A DNA stretch of 64,000 nt from UBA1426 sp050953365 (GCA_050953365.1 JBMNMN010000009.1:165665-229664), one strand, 5' to 3'. Positions 25,381 to 34,699 are shown, counted from the first letter of the stretch. Notes: generated by a model from the letters alone, not told the origin. A program made the numbers and translations.

Positions 25381-26748
25381 TTAACCGAGATATTTCCATA
25401 TAGCTCTTTCGACAATATCCAGGGCATGCTCTAATTCGCTTTCGCTTATAATCAGAGGAGGCGCCAAAGTCAGCACATTTCCCTGAGAAATTTTATAGCT
25501 CAGTCCGTTCGCCAGGCATTCATACAAAATCCTTTCTGCATTTTCAATATCCTTTTCTTTGGTCTTTCTGTCTTTTACCAACTCCACCGCGGCGAGACAA
25601 CCGATGACCCTTACATCTCCCACTCCTTGATAGTTTTGCTTGAGGCTTTCCAGTCTTTTTATGAAAATCTGATTTAGCCTGGCAACATGATCCAGAACCT
25701 GGTTTTCCTCCATGCATTCAATGAGGGCCAAGCCTATCGCACATCCCAATGGGCTTTTTTCATGGGTGTAATGTCCCAGCGATACATCTTGGCAGACATT
25801 GAATTTCTCTTTGGCGATGACTGCGGAAATCGGATACAGGCTTCCTCCCAAGCCTTTCCCCACAACCAGAATATCCGGCTCGACGTCATAATTTTGGAAA
25901 GCAAACATTTTTCCGGTCCTGCCAAAGGCGGTAGGTATTTCATCGAAGATCAGAGCAATATTGTAACGGTCGCAGATCTCTCTAAGCCTTGTGTAATACT
26001 CCTTCGGCGGAATCTGCACATCCGTACACCGGACAGGCTCCATCAGAATAGCGCCTATATCGCCTTCACATTTGCACACATATTCAATATAATCGAGGCA
26101 TTTTAACTGGCAGCTGTCGCATTCCCCAAACATACAGCGATAAGAATTAAAGGGCATCACATGCTCGGTACCCGCAAGCAGCGGACCGATTCCGCATCTG
26201 AAATGCGCTTCTCCGCCTACGGAAATCGCATCGAGAGACGCTCCGTGAAAGGAATCCCACAGAGAGATCGTCTTGAATTTGCCGGTGGCTTTGCGCACCA
26301 GTTTCAACGCAACTCCGATGGAAGTTGCTCCCGACGGAGTAAACAGGACCCGATAACCTTCCGAAGGCATTAACGAGCTCAATTTCTTTGCCAGAGCCGT
26401 TGCCGTTTTATTTGCATAACGCCGAGGAGAAAAAGAAAGGGTCTCGATCTGTTTATACAAAGCCTCAACAAGACAGGGATGATTGTACCCCAGCTGATGG
26501 ACGCTGTTGCCGTGGAAGTCCATAAACTTCCTTCCGTCTTCATCTACGATGTAAATACTTTCCGCTTTTGTGATGATGTTCAGGCAAGGAGTGGACAAAG
26601 CCTGCTCGATAAAGTATTTCCGGTCTTCCTCCAGCAGCTTTTTTGTTTTTTCAGTCAAAAACGCATTCTGCCATATTACACGCTGTTCGGTTAAATTCAC
26701 ATCTCCTTCGGTCCGGCTGATTCGTTCCTCATTATTATTCTTTTCCAT
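25381..26748 (-). CDS. pbfA: (R)-1-hydroxy-2-aminoethylphosphonate ammonia-lyase
   Basis: A 455-residue PLP-dependent protein of the class III aminotransferase fold. In AEP loci, such homologues (PbfA) act as lyases converting (R)-1-hydroxy-2-aminoethylphosphonate to phosphonoacetaldehyde and ammonia, feeding the phnX product. Visible features are the phosphate-cup motif SGATSIGVALKL, WDSFHGASLDAISVGGEA, FDEIPTAFGRTGKMFAF, and the PLP lysine in VVGKGLGGSLYP. The start at 26748 follows GGAGGGAATAGC; a longer TTG-initiated frame has no site. It is the last gene of the run phnX, transporter, phnW, pbfA on the minus strand. An ordinary class III transaminase is the alternative, but the phn context and the SFHGASLDAISVGG motif favour PbfA. 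Confidence 0.85.
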   Translation of the reverse strand: MEKNNNEERISRTEGDVNLTEQRVIWQNAFLTEKTKKLLEEDRKYFIEQALSTPCLNIITKAESIYIVDEDGRKFMDFHGNSVHQLGYNHPCLVEALYKQIETLSFSPRRYANKTATALAKKLSSLMPSEGYRVLFTPSGATSIGVALKLVRKATGKFKTISLWDSFHGASLDAISVGGEAHFRCGIGPLLAGTEHVMPFNSYRCMFGECDSCQLKCLDYIEYVCKCEGDIGAILMEPVRCTDVQIPPKEYYTRLREICDRYNIALIFDEIPTAFGRTGKMFAFQNYDVEPDILVVGKGLGGSLYPISAVIAKEKFNVCQDVSLGHYTHEKSPLGCAIGLALIECMEENQVLDHVARLNQIFIKRLESLKQNYQGVGDVRVIGCLAAVELVKDRKTKEKDIENAERILYECLANGLSYKISQGNVLTLAPPLIISESELEHALDIVERAIWKYLG

Positions 26749-26781
26749 GCTATTCCCTCCCCGATCCGGATTTTCAATAAA

Positions 26782-26899
26782 ATAGCCTCGAACGGCAAAG
26801 TACAACGCGACATGAAAACCCCATCATTGACTTGATTGATTGCTTAACGCAACAGGTATCACGGTATGTTTCAAGCGTCTACTATGCATTCGAGGCTAT
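26782..26899. repeat. Widely spaced inverted repeat ahead of pbfA
   Basis: ATAGCCTCGAA (26782-26792) and TTCGAGGCTAT (26889-26899) are perfect complements 96 bases apart in the 210-bp gap between phnW and pbfA. They could close a multistem leader RNA before pbfA. No known riboswitch class is recognisable. Confidence 0.45.
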
Positions 26900-26958
26900 C
26901 AAATACAGGAACTATCGAACTATCCGTCGCTTATGTATCGGCCTATGTTCTCACATCG

Positions 26959-28077
26959 TTACTTAAGCTTGATATCGTATACTTTTAACGCTTCCTCCAA
27001 TACAACGAAGAAATCTTCTATGTCCGGCGCATCAATGGCACCCAGGCAGCAAAGTCTGAACGTCGGGAGGTCCGATATCTTTCCGGGATAAATTGTAAAG
27101 CCCCTTTCAAAGCAGTAATCATGGATTTTTGTGAAATCCCAGTTGGGATCATCCGGATATTTCACCGAAATTACCAATCTAGACTGGTACTCTTTTGGAA
27201 TGATGGTCTCAAAGCCCAGCCTATCCAATCCTTTATAAAGCGCTTCCCAAATTCTCTGGTGCCTTGCCCATTTCCCTTCTTCTCCTTCCTGCCAATACTC
27301 CTTGATAGCCTGCCTTGTGGCATAGATGGTCTGAACAGGAGGCGTGAAGCGCATTTCGCCTTTTTCTTTTATAAAGATGTACTGCATATAAAGGTTAGTG
27401 TAGTAGGATCTGACAGGATAATTTTTTGATTCTTCAAGGATCTTTGTATTTCCAATGGTGAAAGACAATCCTGTCATGGACATCAAGCCTTTTTGCGCCG
27501 ATGCCATAATAAAATCCAGATTATCTTTATCCATATCGATAGGAATCATGGCATAGGTGGAAGTAGTGTCTACTACAAAGGTCGCTCCATATTTATGTGC
27601 TAATGCGCCGATCTCTCTGATAGGATTCAGTACGCCAGTGCCAGTTTCATGGTGACAGCAGTATACAACTCCGATATCCTTGTCGGCTTTCAGCGCGTCT
27701 TCCACCTTATTCAAATCGATTGGTTCCGTTATGGGAAGCTTTAAATTAATGTGATCTATAAGGTAAGCTTCACAGACCTCTGCCGCCCTTGCGCTGTAGG
27801 CCCCGTTATTTAATACCAGCATTTTCTTATTGGCCGGAACCAAAGAATTGACACAGGCGTCGATATTTATGGTGCCGGAACCGCAGAATAATACTGCCGT
27901 ATACTTGTCTAAATCCCCATGCACGATTTTAACCAACTCCTGGCCGATCTCTTCCATAATCTGCCCAAATTCTTTTTCTCTCGGGCAAATATCCGGAACA
28001 ACCTGGGCATATTTTACTGTGTCTGTCGTTGTTGCCGGACCCGGATTCAGCAATACATTCCTCTTAACCTTTTCCAT
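26959..28077 (-). CDS. phnW: 2-Aminoethylphosphonate--pyruvate transaminase
   Basis: First step of AEP catabolism: AEP plus pyruvate gives phosphonoacetaldehyde plus alanine. The protein has 372 residues, typical for PhnW, and opens with the hallmark KRNVLLNPGPATTTDTVKYAQ. Further family marks are DICPREKEFG, FCGSGTINIDACVNS, CCHHETGTGVLNP, DTTSTYAMIPID and the PLP lysine in ASAQKGLMSMTG. It follows the MFS transporter gene by 82 bases and precedes pbfA. Acts in the cytoplasm. Confidence 0.96.
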   Translation of the reverse strand: MEKVKRNVLLNPGPATTTDTVKYAQVVPDICPREKEFGQIMEEIGQELVKIVHGDLDKYTAVLFCGSGTINIDACVNSLVPANKKMLVLNNGAYSARAAEVCEAYLIDHINLKLPITEPIDLNKVEDALKADKDIGVVYCCHHETGTGVLNPIREIGALAHKYGATFVVDTTSTYAMIPIDMDKDNLDFIMASAQKGLMSMTGLSFTIGNTKILEESKNYPVRSYYTNLYMQYIFIKEKGEMRFTPPVQTIYATRQAIKEYWQEGEEGKWARHQRIWEALYKGLDRLGFETIIPKEYQSRLVISVKYPDDPNWDFTKIHDYCFERGFTIYPGKISDLPTFRLCCLGAIDAPDIEDFFVVLEEALKVYDIKLK

Positions 28078-28159
28078 TTTCTCTCCTCCTATCTGTACGC
28101 ACCATTATAAAAACAAAACCTATTAATATACACTTGCTTATGGGTCACAATTAACCGCA

Positions 28160-29479
28160 TTACCGGCCTCTTTTAAATGCCTTGGTTCCGCCCGAAACCA
28201 GCGCGCATACTATAATGAAAATGCAAATTCCTGTGATGCATGCAAACACGAAGTTCCAATTTCCCGTTCTTGTCAAAACACCTCCGAAAAGAACAGCCTG
28301 AACGGAAGCTCCGAGATAAGCGGCGCAATCGAGGATACCGGTTGCGGTTCCTCCGAAAACTCTTCCGCCCACATCGGTTGCATACGCCCAAACCACACCG
28401 TTAATCGCATAAATGAAGAATCCCGCCAGGAACAGAAGGGCTGCCGCGGAGCCCATGGAAGTCAGACTCGGGAAGATAAATACAGTAATTGCGCTGACCG
28501 CTGCACATATGATTACAGCCGGAAGCCTGTTAGTAGAGCAGTATTTATCCGTTGCCCAAGGAACGATGAAGGTTCCGAGAGCCATTCCCAACGGAAGCAA
28601 TACCGTTCCTATAATGCCTTGTTTTACGTCCACTCCCATTACATCTACGTAATAGGTCGGAATCCAAGTAAGAAGACCGTATCTGGCCATATTGGATCCC
28701 GCAACGATCAGGCACCACATAATAAACTGCCATTGCTTCAATAAATGAATATACGGATAAATCTTTCCTTTCTCCTCAACGATCCTCTTCAGCTCCTCTT
28801 CATAGGCGGCTCTCTCTTCTTCTTCTTGGTACTCCTTCAGACCGATTTGGGCGGGACTTTGTTTTACTATGATCTTATATATGACGACAAAAATGAGCAT
28901 ACCGATCATAGGAATGGTAAAGGCGGCCCTCCAACCCATACCCGGAGCAACCGTAAATGCGAAGTATACGCCGATCCAGGCAAAGACCGAACCAAATCCC
29001 GAAAAAGCATTGCAGAAGCCTGTGGCAAACCCTCTATTTTTTCCGGGCCACCACTTTGCGATGAGAGCCATTCCGGGAGACCAGAGCATGGATTGGAAAT
29101 ACCCGTTAAAGCCCCAAGCGATTGCAATGATGATCAAGGAGGATTGGAAACTGATAAAAATATTTGCAGCGGCAGACAGAATAACTCCCGCCACTATAAA
29201 CCTGTTTATTCCGAATATCTCACCGAGACGGCCGTTGAAAAGGTGTCCCATGCCGTAAGTCCAAAAGAGAATTCCCGTAAGGATTCCGAGTTCTTCCTTC
29301 GTCCATCCCATCTCTTCGATCATTACGGGTATGGCCAACCCCATATTCAATCTGCCGCTGTAAAGTGCACAATACAAAATCGAAAAGCCGAGAAGAACAA
29401 TAATTGCATGTTTTCTAAACAATGCATATTCTTCCGGTGAATAGCCGAGCAAGTCTACCGTTTTCGTCTGGCCTTCCAT
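28160..29479 (-). CDS. MFS transporter (OPA/GlpT-like), probable AEP uptake
   Basis: A 439-residue, twelve-segment major facilitator with the organophosphate:phosphate antiporter look: YSGRLNMGLAIPVM in helix 1, GWTKEELGILTG, and NGYFQSMLWSPGMALIAKWW, a region conserved in GlpT/UhpT relatives. A charged cytoplasmic loop (EYQEEEERAAYEEELKR) lies in the middle. It sits between phnX and phnW, so AEP or a related phosphonate is the probable substrate, by context. ABC-type phosphonate permeases are absent from the locus. A terminator-like hairpin separates it from phnX, which may reduce read-through. Confidence 0.85.
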   Translation of the reverse strand: MEGQTKTVDLLGYSPEEYALFRKHAIIVLLGFSILYCALYSGRLNMGLAIPVMIEEMGWTKEELGILTGILFWTYGMGHLFNGRLGEIFGINRFIVAGVILSAAANIFISFQSSLIIIAIAWGFNGYFQSMLWSPGMALIAKWWPGKNRGFATGFCNAFSGFGSVFAWIGVYFAFTVAPGMGWRAAFTIPMIGMLIFVVIYKIIVKQSPAQIGLKEYQEEEERAAYEEELKRIVEEKGKIYPYIHLLKQWQFIMWCLIVAGSNMARYGLLTWIPTYYVDVMGVDVKQGIIGTVLLPLGMALGTFIVPWATDKYCSTNRLPAVIICAAVSAITVFIFPSLTSMGSAAALLFLAGFFIYAINGVVWAYATDVGGRVFGGTATGILDCAAYLGASVQAVLFGGVLTRTGNWNFVFACITGICIFIIVCALVSGGTKAFKRGR

Positions 29480-29528
29480 TTATCACACCCTCTCCCCTCT
29501 TTATTCTGCTGCCCAACTTTCCCACCCG

Positions 29529-29554
29529 AAAAAAGCCGTACCCTTGTCACGGCC
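29529..29554 (-). terminator. Terminator between phnX and the transporter gene
   Basis: On the minus strand, GGCCGT-GACAAGGG-TACGGC is followed by TTTTTT. It is nested in a second pairing of CTTTCCCACC (29517-29526) with GGTGGGAAAG (29565-29574), giving an attenuator-like arrangement about 110 bases past the phnX stop and 50 bases before the transporter start. Confidence 0.75.
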
Positions 29555-29661
29555 TTTTACCCGTGGTGGGAAAGCCGGGCTTTTGGGAAATGCTTTTTAT
29601 ACAGAATCCTGTGATGTACAAAAAGTGACATCTTAATATCAGGTTTTAAAAATTATCTGCA

Positions 29662-30507
29662 TTAAATGGTTTCGATAAGTCCCTGTCCGGGCCTTTCACC
29701 TCTTCTCAGCCTTGGCTCAATCTGACCAAAAATAATATCCGGCACATAAGAAACGTCCGGAACCAGGAAGTCGGGTTTTGATGCGGCAAGAGTATCGTAG
29801 TCATTGGAGCCGGAAGCATAAAGTCCGATGGTCCAGCAACCTGCGTTGTTTCCGCACTTCATGCCCGCAGCAGTGTCGTCGATCTTTACTACGGCTTCAA
29901 TGGGAATTACTTTGTTCGTCAGCTTGTAGGCGCTGAGCATGCAATCGTAAACCATGAAGGGCGAAGGTCTCCCCGGCACTTTCTCCGAGTTGGTTACAAC
30001 GTCAAACTTCATTCCGAATTTGTCCTCAAGAAGCTTGTTCAGCTTAAGTGAGTCTTCCTCGTAATAACCTGTGTCGCAGCCGACCAGAATTCCGGCAGCT
30101 CTTAGTTTCTCGATGCATTCCAAGGCTCCGTCGATGGGTCTGGCCAGGTCCTCATCGACTATGTACTTGGACATCAGCGGCCTGAAGGTTGCCAGGATCT
30201 TCTCAAAATCCTCCTCATTCCAGGGCCTGCCGTACTTTTCTTCAAACTGGGCCGAAACCTCGGGCAGACTCAAGAGCATACGAAGATGGGTGGGCTTAAA
30301 GTTTCCCATGGGTTTTCTGATGGTGGCCCAATCGCATTCGATGCCGTACTCCCTCAACGCCTCGTAGAAAGGAACTACGGGAGCTTTGCAGCCTCTCAAG
30401 TCATCCAGCGGCCATCTGTGCCTCAAGTCTCCGGGGCCGTCACAGAATGTGCCCGCTGTGTCCAAAACAGCTAATTCAATTTTTCCTGTGTACCTCCTGT
30501 TATACAT
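29662..30507 (-). CDS. phnX: Phosphonoacetaldehyde hydrolase (phosphonatase)
   Basis: HAD-superfamily enzyme that splits phosphonoacetaldehyde into acetaldehyde and phosphate. The 281-residue protein has the phosphonatase nucleophile motif LDTAGTFCDG (DxAGT, about residues 15-24) and the cap-domain Schiff-base lysine in PMGNFKPTHLRML, the residue that sets phosphonatases apart from other HAD enzymes. GCDTGYYEEDSL, VTNSEKVPGRPSPFMVY and VKIDDTAAGMKCGNNAGCW are the remaining HAD motifs. AAGGAGGAG precedes the ATG. It is the first gene of the catabolic run and ends in a terminator/attenuator. Confidence 0.95.
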   Translation of the reverse strand: MYNRRYTGKIELAVLDTAGTFCDGPGDLRHRWPLDDLRGCKAPVVPFYEALREYGIECDWATIRKPMGNFKPTHLRMLLSLPEVSAQFEEKYGRPWNEEDFEKILATFRPLMSKYIVDEDLARPIDGALECIEKLRAAGILVGCDTGYYEEDSLKLNKLLEDKFGMKFDVVTNSEKVPGRPSPFMVYDCMLSAYKLTNKVIPIEAVVKIDDTAAGMKCGNNAGCWTIGLYASGSNDYDTLAASKPDFLVPDVSYVPDIIFGQIEPRLRRGERPGQGLIETI

Positions 30508-30661
30508 ATTTACTCCTCCTTCTTTTTAATTACAGAGATAATACGTTACTAATTAAACTATAAGTCAGGCATGTAAAATTACGCTTAACAAAGGTTATAG
30601 GTTTGGTCAAATATTTCTAAATTTTCTGTAAAGTTTCGGAATGGATATTTATGAAAATTTG

Positions 30662-30697
30662 CAAAAATAATAGAGATGCTGTATTTAACAGCACCTC
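30662..30697 (-). terminator. Terminator of the second MFS transporter gene
   Basis: On the minus strand, GAGGTGCTGT-TAAAT-ACAGCATCTC is followed by TATTATTTTT. It isolates the transporter at 30732-32018 from phnX. Confidence 0.85.
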
Positions 30698-30731
30698 CAA
30701 CCTTTCTCCAATTAAATATTTTAAAGTTTGC

Positions 30732-32018
30732 TTATTCTATCTCCGCCTCCAAGGTAGTATCCTTTTCGCTGACTACAATTCCGCAAATGACCATCGCAAT
30801 GCAGAACAACTCCATGGCGATAAAGATGGAGATCATTTCTCCCGTAGCCTCCACGATCAGCGGAAACAGAAATGCTTCCAGCGCAGCGCCGATATATGCA
30901 AAGCAATTTAGGATTCCAACTGCGGTACCGGAATATAACCTGCCCCCTTCATCCATGGCGTGTATCCACAGTGTTCCATTGATCCCGTACAAAAAGAACC
31001 CCGTGCAGAAGATCCCGATCAGGACCACCTGTGTCGAGACCATGGTGGGGAAGATGACCACCAGAGTTCCGCACAACGCCGCACTGATTATTATCATCAG
31101 GCCCTTATTATTATTGAAGTATTTACCTGTTATCCATGTCAGTATCAAGGATCCAAATGCCATTCCGAGAGGTAGAATCAGATTTGAAAAATTTTTACTT
31201 AAAATACTGCTGCCCGCTTCCAATGCATAATATTGCGGGATCCACTTTAACAGACCATACCTGCAAAGGCTGGATAACAGCGCGACACCGCACCACCATA
31301 GGAATTTTTCACTAATGAAGAAGTAAGTCCAGGGATTCCTGTTTTTTTCGTAAATATGGCGCTGCAAATACTGTTCCGTTTCAGCAACAACCTTGTTATC
31401 TTCAACATACGGTTCCATTATTACATTTTCAGGTTTGTCCTTGGTCACCCAATAGAATATCGCCAGAAAGGCGGCCATGATTCCCATGGGTATGATGAAA
31501 TTAATCCGCCATCCGTATTGCGGATACATGAAGGAAAGCATTGCGGGAAGCATATACGCAGTCACATGAGAAAGACCGGAAAAGAAGTTTGCGATTCCGC
31601 ATCCGAGGCCTCTTTCCCTGCTGCTCCACCAATTGACCAGCATGCTCATGCCGCCTATCCATATCATGGATTGAAAGTACCCGTTCACTAAAGACAACAG
31701 CAAGATAGACCGCCATGCATGTACAAAAGCAATTGAAACATTAGCCAGGATCGAAACGCCTCCCCCCAGTACAATCATAGCTTTTGCGCTGTGCTTATCT
31801 ACCAGAATGCCGTTGATCAGACTGCCCAACGCATATGCCACAAAAACACTGGAATATAAGAGGAGTTGCTGATAGGGAAAAAGTTCGAATTCGACCGTAA
31901 CCTGATCTAAGGCTTTGTTGAGATTGAAACGTCCTATGTAAACCGTATTATAAAAGAGAGCGAAACCTATTAAGGTGTTCCATTTATAATACTTGAAAGA
32001 TTTGATTTTCCCCTTCAT
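30732..32018 (-). CDS. MFS transporter (OPA-like), second copy in the AEP locus
   Basis: A 428-residue twelve-segment MFS protein related to the transporter at 28160-29479 but clearly diverged. Shared marks are NTVYIGRFNLN in helix 1, NGYFQSMIWIGGMSMLVNWW and RYGLLKWIPQYY. It has its own terminator and starts 135 bases from the divergently transcribed sensor kinase. A phosphonate or organophosphate is a likely substrate by family and context. A sensor-partner role is also conceivable (as UhpC for UhpB), given its position beside a kinase; that is speculation. Confidence 0.8.
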   Translation of the reverse strand: MKGKIKSFKYYKWNTLIGFALFYNTVYIGRFNLNKALDQVTVEFELFPYQQLLLYSSVFVAYALGSLINGILVDKHSAKAMIVLGGGVSILANVSIAFVHAWRSILLLSLVNGYFQSMIWIGGMSMLVNWWSSRERGLGCGIANFFSGLSHVTAYMLPAMLSFMYPQYGWRINFIIPMGIMAAFLAIFYWVTKDKPENVIMEPYVEDNKVVAETEQYLQRHIYEKNRNPWTYFFISEKFLWWCGVALLSSLCRYGLLKWIPQYYALEAGSSILSKNFSNLILPLGMAFGSLILTWITGKYFNNNKGLMIIISAALCGTLVVIFPTMVSTQVVLIGIFCTGFFLYGINGTLWIHAMDEGGRLYSGTAVGILNCFAYIGAALEAFLFPLIVEATGEMISIFIAMELFCIAMVICGIVVSEKDTTLEAEIE

Positions 32019-32153
32019 GGTATTGCTCCTTTACGATCATTCCTTCTAGAGGGGAACCTGCTTTTTGCCTTTCTGTTTACAAGCTTGCTTTTTTAATTTA
32101 TCATAAAATTGTGAAAAGTGCAATTTGCCGTTCTTTCCTTAAGGAGAATTGCT
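32019..32153. promoter_or_regulatory. Divergent control region, transporter and sensor kinase
   Basis: The 135 AT-rich bases between divergent start codons must hold both promoters. AAGGAG precedes the kinase ATG and AAAGGAG the transporter ATG. I cannot assign -35/-10 boxes or a clear response-regulator box with confidence. Confidence 0.5.
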
Positions 32154-33923
32154 ATGAGTATGTTATACGGATTCTCCATGACCTCTGCAATATCAACAAC
32201 CTTGGTGTTCGGCTTGATCTTTCTGTTTCTGGCAAAGCAGAACAGCCGGCTTTACATGATATTGTGGGGAGTTTGCTGGATTGTATACTCTGTCATGTTT
32301 TCTCTCGATTTTATATATCTCAGTGATTTTTACAACAGCGTTCACTATATTGCAGAGAGGCAAGCCTTGTCTATAATTGCCGCTTTGCTTTTCCTCGCGG
32401 GAACGCACCGATTTTTCCGGCTGCAACTAGCCAGAGATTTATATTCTGTCACTTTACTGTGCCTCTTTATTATTTTGATTGCAACCTTTTCGGAAGAACT
32501 CTATGATCTGATTATAATTCCCGCGATAATGTTCAGCACCGGCTTGCTTGTGTGGGCAGGCTGGATTTTTATTTCATACTCTTGGACACAAAATATTCCG
32601 GAGAAACTCATCGCGAGTTTCCTGATTATTCTGTGGGCGATTTTCAGTAATCATTTCGCTTTTTCTCTGTACGACATTGCCATTGCAACTTTTAACTATT
32701 TTATCGGTCTTTTCATGGTAAACTTGCTCATACTGTTTTTGCTGATCATTCATTTTAAGAAAACCCGTTTTCTGCTTATGAAAAGTGAGCAGCGATACAG
32801 GCTGCTGGTGGAAAACTCCTCTGACTCAATGTTCTTGTATGATTATAAAAAAGAAAAATTTCAGTATATCAGCCCTTCGGTCCAACCTCTTCTGGGGATT
32901 TCCGCGGCAGAACTGTACGTTTCTCCCCAACGGTTCTTCGAGAAGATCGATATGAGCAACCAAAATCAAGAGTTGCTGAATTTATTCCAGCGTCCGATCC
33001 GCTCCCCTTCCAAAGCATTGCTTTGTTTGAAAAAGGACGATCAACCGTATCGCTGGAGCGAGATGCATTACCTGCCCATCATGGACGCTTTAGGAAGCAC
33101 GATTGCCGTAGAAGGAATTCTTAGGGACATTACGGAAAGAAAGCAAATCGAAGAAAGCCTAAAAGCTTCCGAATCCGCCAGAAGGGAGCTCATCGACAGC
33201 ATATCCCATGAACTGCGCACCCCGATTACGTTAATCCAGGGTTATGTCGAGAGCATGCTGGATGATGTAGTTCCTCCTTCTTCCGTACCACTTTATTTGA
33301 AGATGATACATTCAAAAACGCAATTGCTGAACATGCTTCTGGACGATTTGATTCAGATATCGCATTTCACTTCCCAGACTTTTGACTATAAATTCTATGA
33401 ACACGATGCGTGTAAATTCTTTTCGAACATTATTGCCCAAGCGGAATTTCAAGTGAAAAGATCAGGAAAGAACTTTGTGTCCGAAAATACGATCGAGAAT
33501 AACCTGATTGTTATTTTAGATCCTTTCCGAATCGAGCAAGTCGTCGCAAACCTCATCAACAACTCCATACGGCACACGCCTGCCGGCGGAACCATCACCG
33601 TTCAATGTATGAACCGTTGGGAAGAAGGTATAAAAAAAGGATCTTCTTTGGAAGACTCGACCCTCACCATTCCCGAAGGCGAAATCATATTTACGGTAAC
33701 CGACACAGGCGAAGGCATCCATCCCGATGATCTGCCTCATCTGTTTGAAAGGGGATTCCAGGGAAGGAACTCGTCGGGAAATTCGAAGAGAAATGCAGGA
33801 CTGGGTTTATTCATCTCCATGCAGATCATAAAACAGCATTCCGGAAGAATATGGGCAAAGAACAATTCTGAAGGAGGTGCGATTCTTTCCTTTTCCATTC
33901 CTTATTATAGATCTTCAAGCTAG
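32154..33923 (+). CDS. Membrane sensor histidine kinase with PAS domain
   Basis: A 589-residue kinase. The N-terminal 215 residues contain about seven hydrophobic segments, an integral-membrane sensor of unknown ligand. A PAS domain (about 220-340) with SEQRYRLLVENSSDSMFLYD and a PAC-like GILRDITERKQIEESL follows. Then comes the dimerisation domain with the phosphorylated His in DSISHELRTPITLIQGY, and the ATPase domain with NLINNSIRHTPAGG (N box), DTGEGIHPDDL (G1) and GLGLFIS (G2). The ATG at 32154 has AAGGAG seven bases upstream; a frame opening at 32118 lacks a site. It is divergent from an OPA-like transporter and convergent with the response regulator. Confidence 0.9.
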   Translation: MSMLYGFSMTSAISTTLVFGLIFLFLAKQNSRLYMILWGVCWIVYSVMFSLDFIYLSDFYNSVHYIAERQALSIIAALLFLAGTHRFFRLQLARDLYSVTLLCLFIILIATFSEELYDLIIIPAIMFSTGLLVWAGWIFISYSWTQNIPEKLIASFLIILWAIFSNHFAFSLYDIAIATFNYFIGLFMVNLLILFLLIIHFKKTRFLLMKSEQRYRLLVENSSDSMFLYDYKKEKFQYISPSVQPLLGISAAELYVSPQRFFEKIDMSNQNQELLNLFQRPIRSPSKALLCLKKDDQPYRWSEMHYLPIMDALGSTIAVEGILRDITERKQIEESLKASESARRELIDSISHELRTPITLIQGYVESMLDDVVPPSSVPLYLKMIHSKTQLLNMLLDDLIQISHFTSQTFDYKFYEHDACKFFSNIIAQAEFQVKRSGKNFVSENTIENNLIVILDPFRIEQVVANLINNSIRHTPAGGTITVQCMNRWEEGIKKGSSLEDSTLTIPEGEIIFTVTDTGEGIHPDDLPHLFERGFQGRNSSGNSKRNAGLGLFISMQIIKQHSGRIWAKNNSEGGAILSFSIPYYRSSS

Positions 33924-33991
33924 TTCCCGCTTTATCGCCGTTTTGACACTTTTCGCATTTGCAACATCCGGGATGTACCCCCAAATCTTTA

Positions 33992-34699
33992 TTATCCGTC
34001 AATGAACTTATACCCTACGCCGTGAACGGTATGGATAAATTTAGGATTTTCGGGATCCGGTTCAATCTTTTTTCTTATGTTGCTGATATGTACCCTAACT
34101 GTTCTCAAATCCTCCTCGATACCGTAAGAGTTCCATAGTTGATCAAATATCTGTTTCGGAGTGAATACGCGATTGGGGTACTCGCATAACAATACCAACA
34201 AATCGAATTCTTTTGCGGTCAAATGAACTTTTTCACCTCTTACGGTCACGGTGCGTGCGTTTAGATCAATGACAAGTCCCCGAAAAGATAAAGTATTATG
34301 CGGAATGCTATCGACAGGTTTCATGCTGCTGAGATTGTGTCTTCTGAGATGCGCTTTGATCCTTGCTATAAGTTCTGCGTGACTGAACGGTTTCGTGATA
34401 TAATCGTCGGCGCCGATGGAAAAGCCCAGGACTTTATCGATATCGGCGCTTTTGCAACTGATAAAAAGTATAGGGATATCGCAGTATTCTCTCATCTTGC
34501 TGCACACTTCCAATCCAGAAAGACCCGGCATTACAATGTCTAACAGGACGAGATCAGGCTTTTCCGACTGCAGAAGCGGCAATGCTTTGGTGCTTTCTGT
34601 GGTCCATACCACATCATAGCCTTCTCTGGACAAATAAAGTTTTAAAAGTTGAATAATTTCCATCTCATTGTCAACTATTAAAATCTTCTCCCGAGCCAT
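33992..34699 (-). CDS. OmpR/PhoB-family response regulator
   Basis: A 235-residue two-domain regulator. The receiver has the acidic pocket at the start (VDNEME), the phospho-acceptor Asp54 in LLDIVMPG, and the switch Lys in DDYITKPFSHAEL. The C-terminal winged helix (about 140-235) has LTAKEFDLLVLL and VRVHISNIRKKIEPDP. Its 3' end faces that of the sensor kinase with 68 bases between the stops, so the pair is convergent instead of cotranscribed; partnership is likely by proximity. Candidate targets are the AEP genes. Confidence 0.92.
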   Translation of the reverse strand: MAREKILIVDNEMEIIQLLKLYLSREGYDVVWTTESTKALPLLQSEKPDLVLLDIVMPGLSGLEVCSKMREYCDIPILFISCKSADIDKVLGFSIGADDYITKPFSHAELIARIKAHLRRHNLSSMKPVDSIPHNTLSFRGLVIDLNARTVTVRGEKVHLTAKEFDLLVLLCEYPNRVFTPKQIFDQLWNSYGIEEDLRTVRVHISNIRKKIEPDPENPKFIHTVHGVGYKFIDG

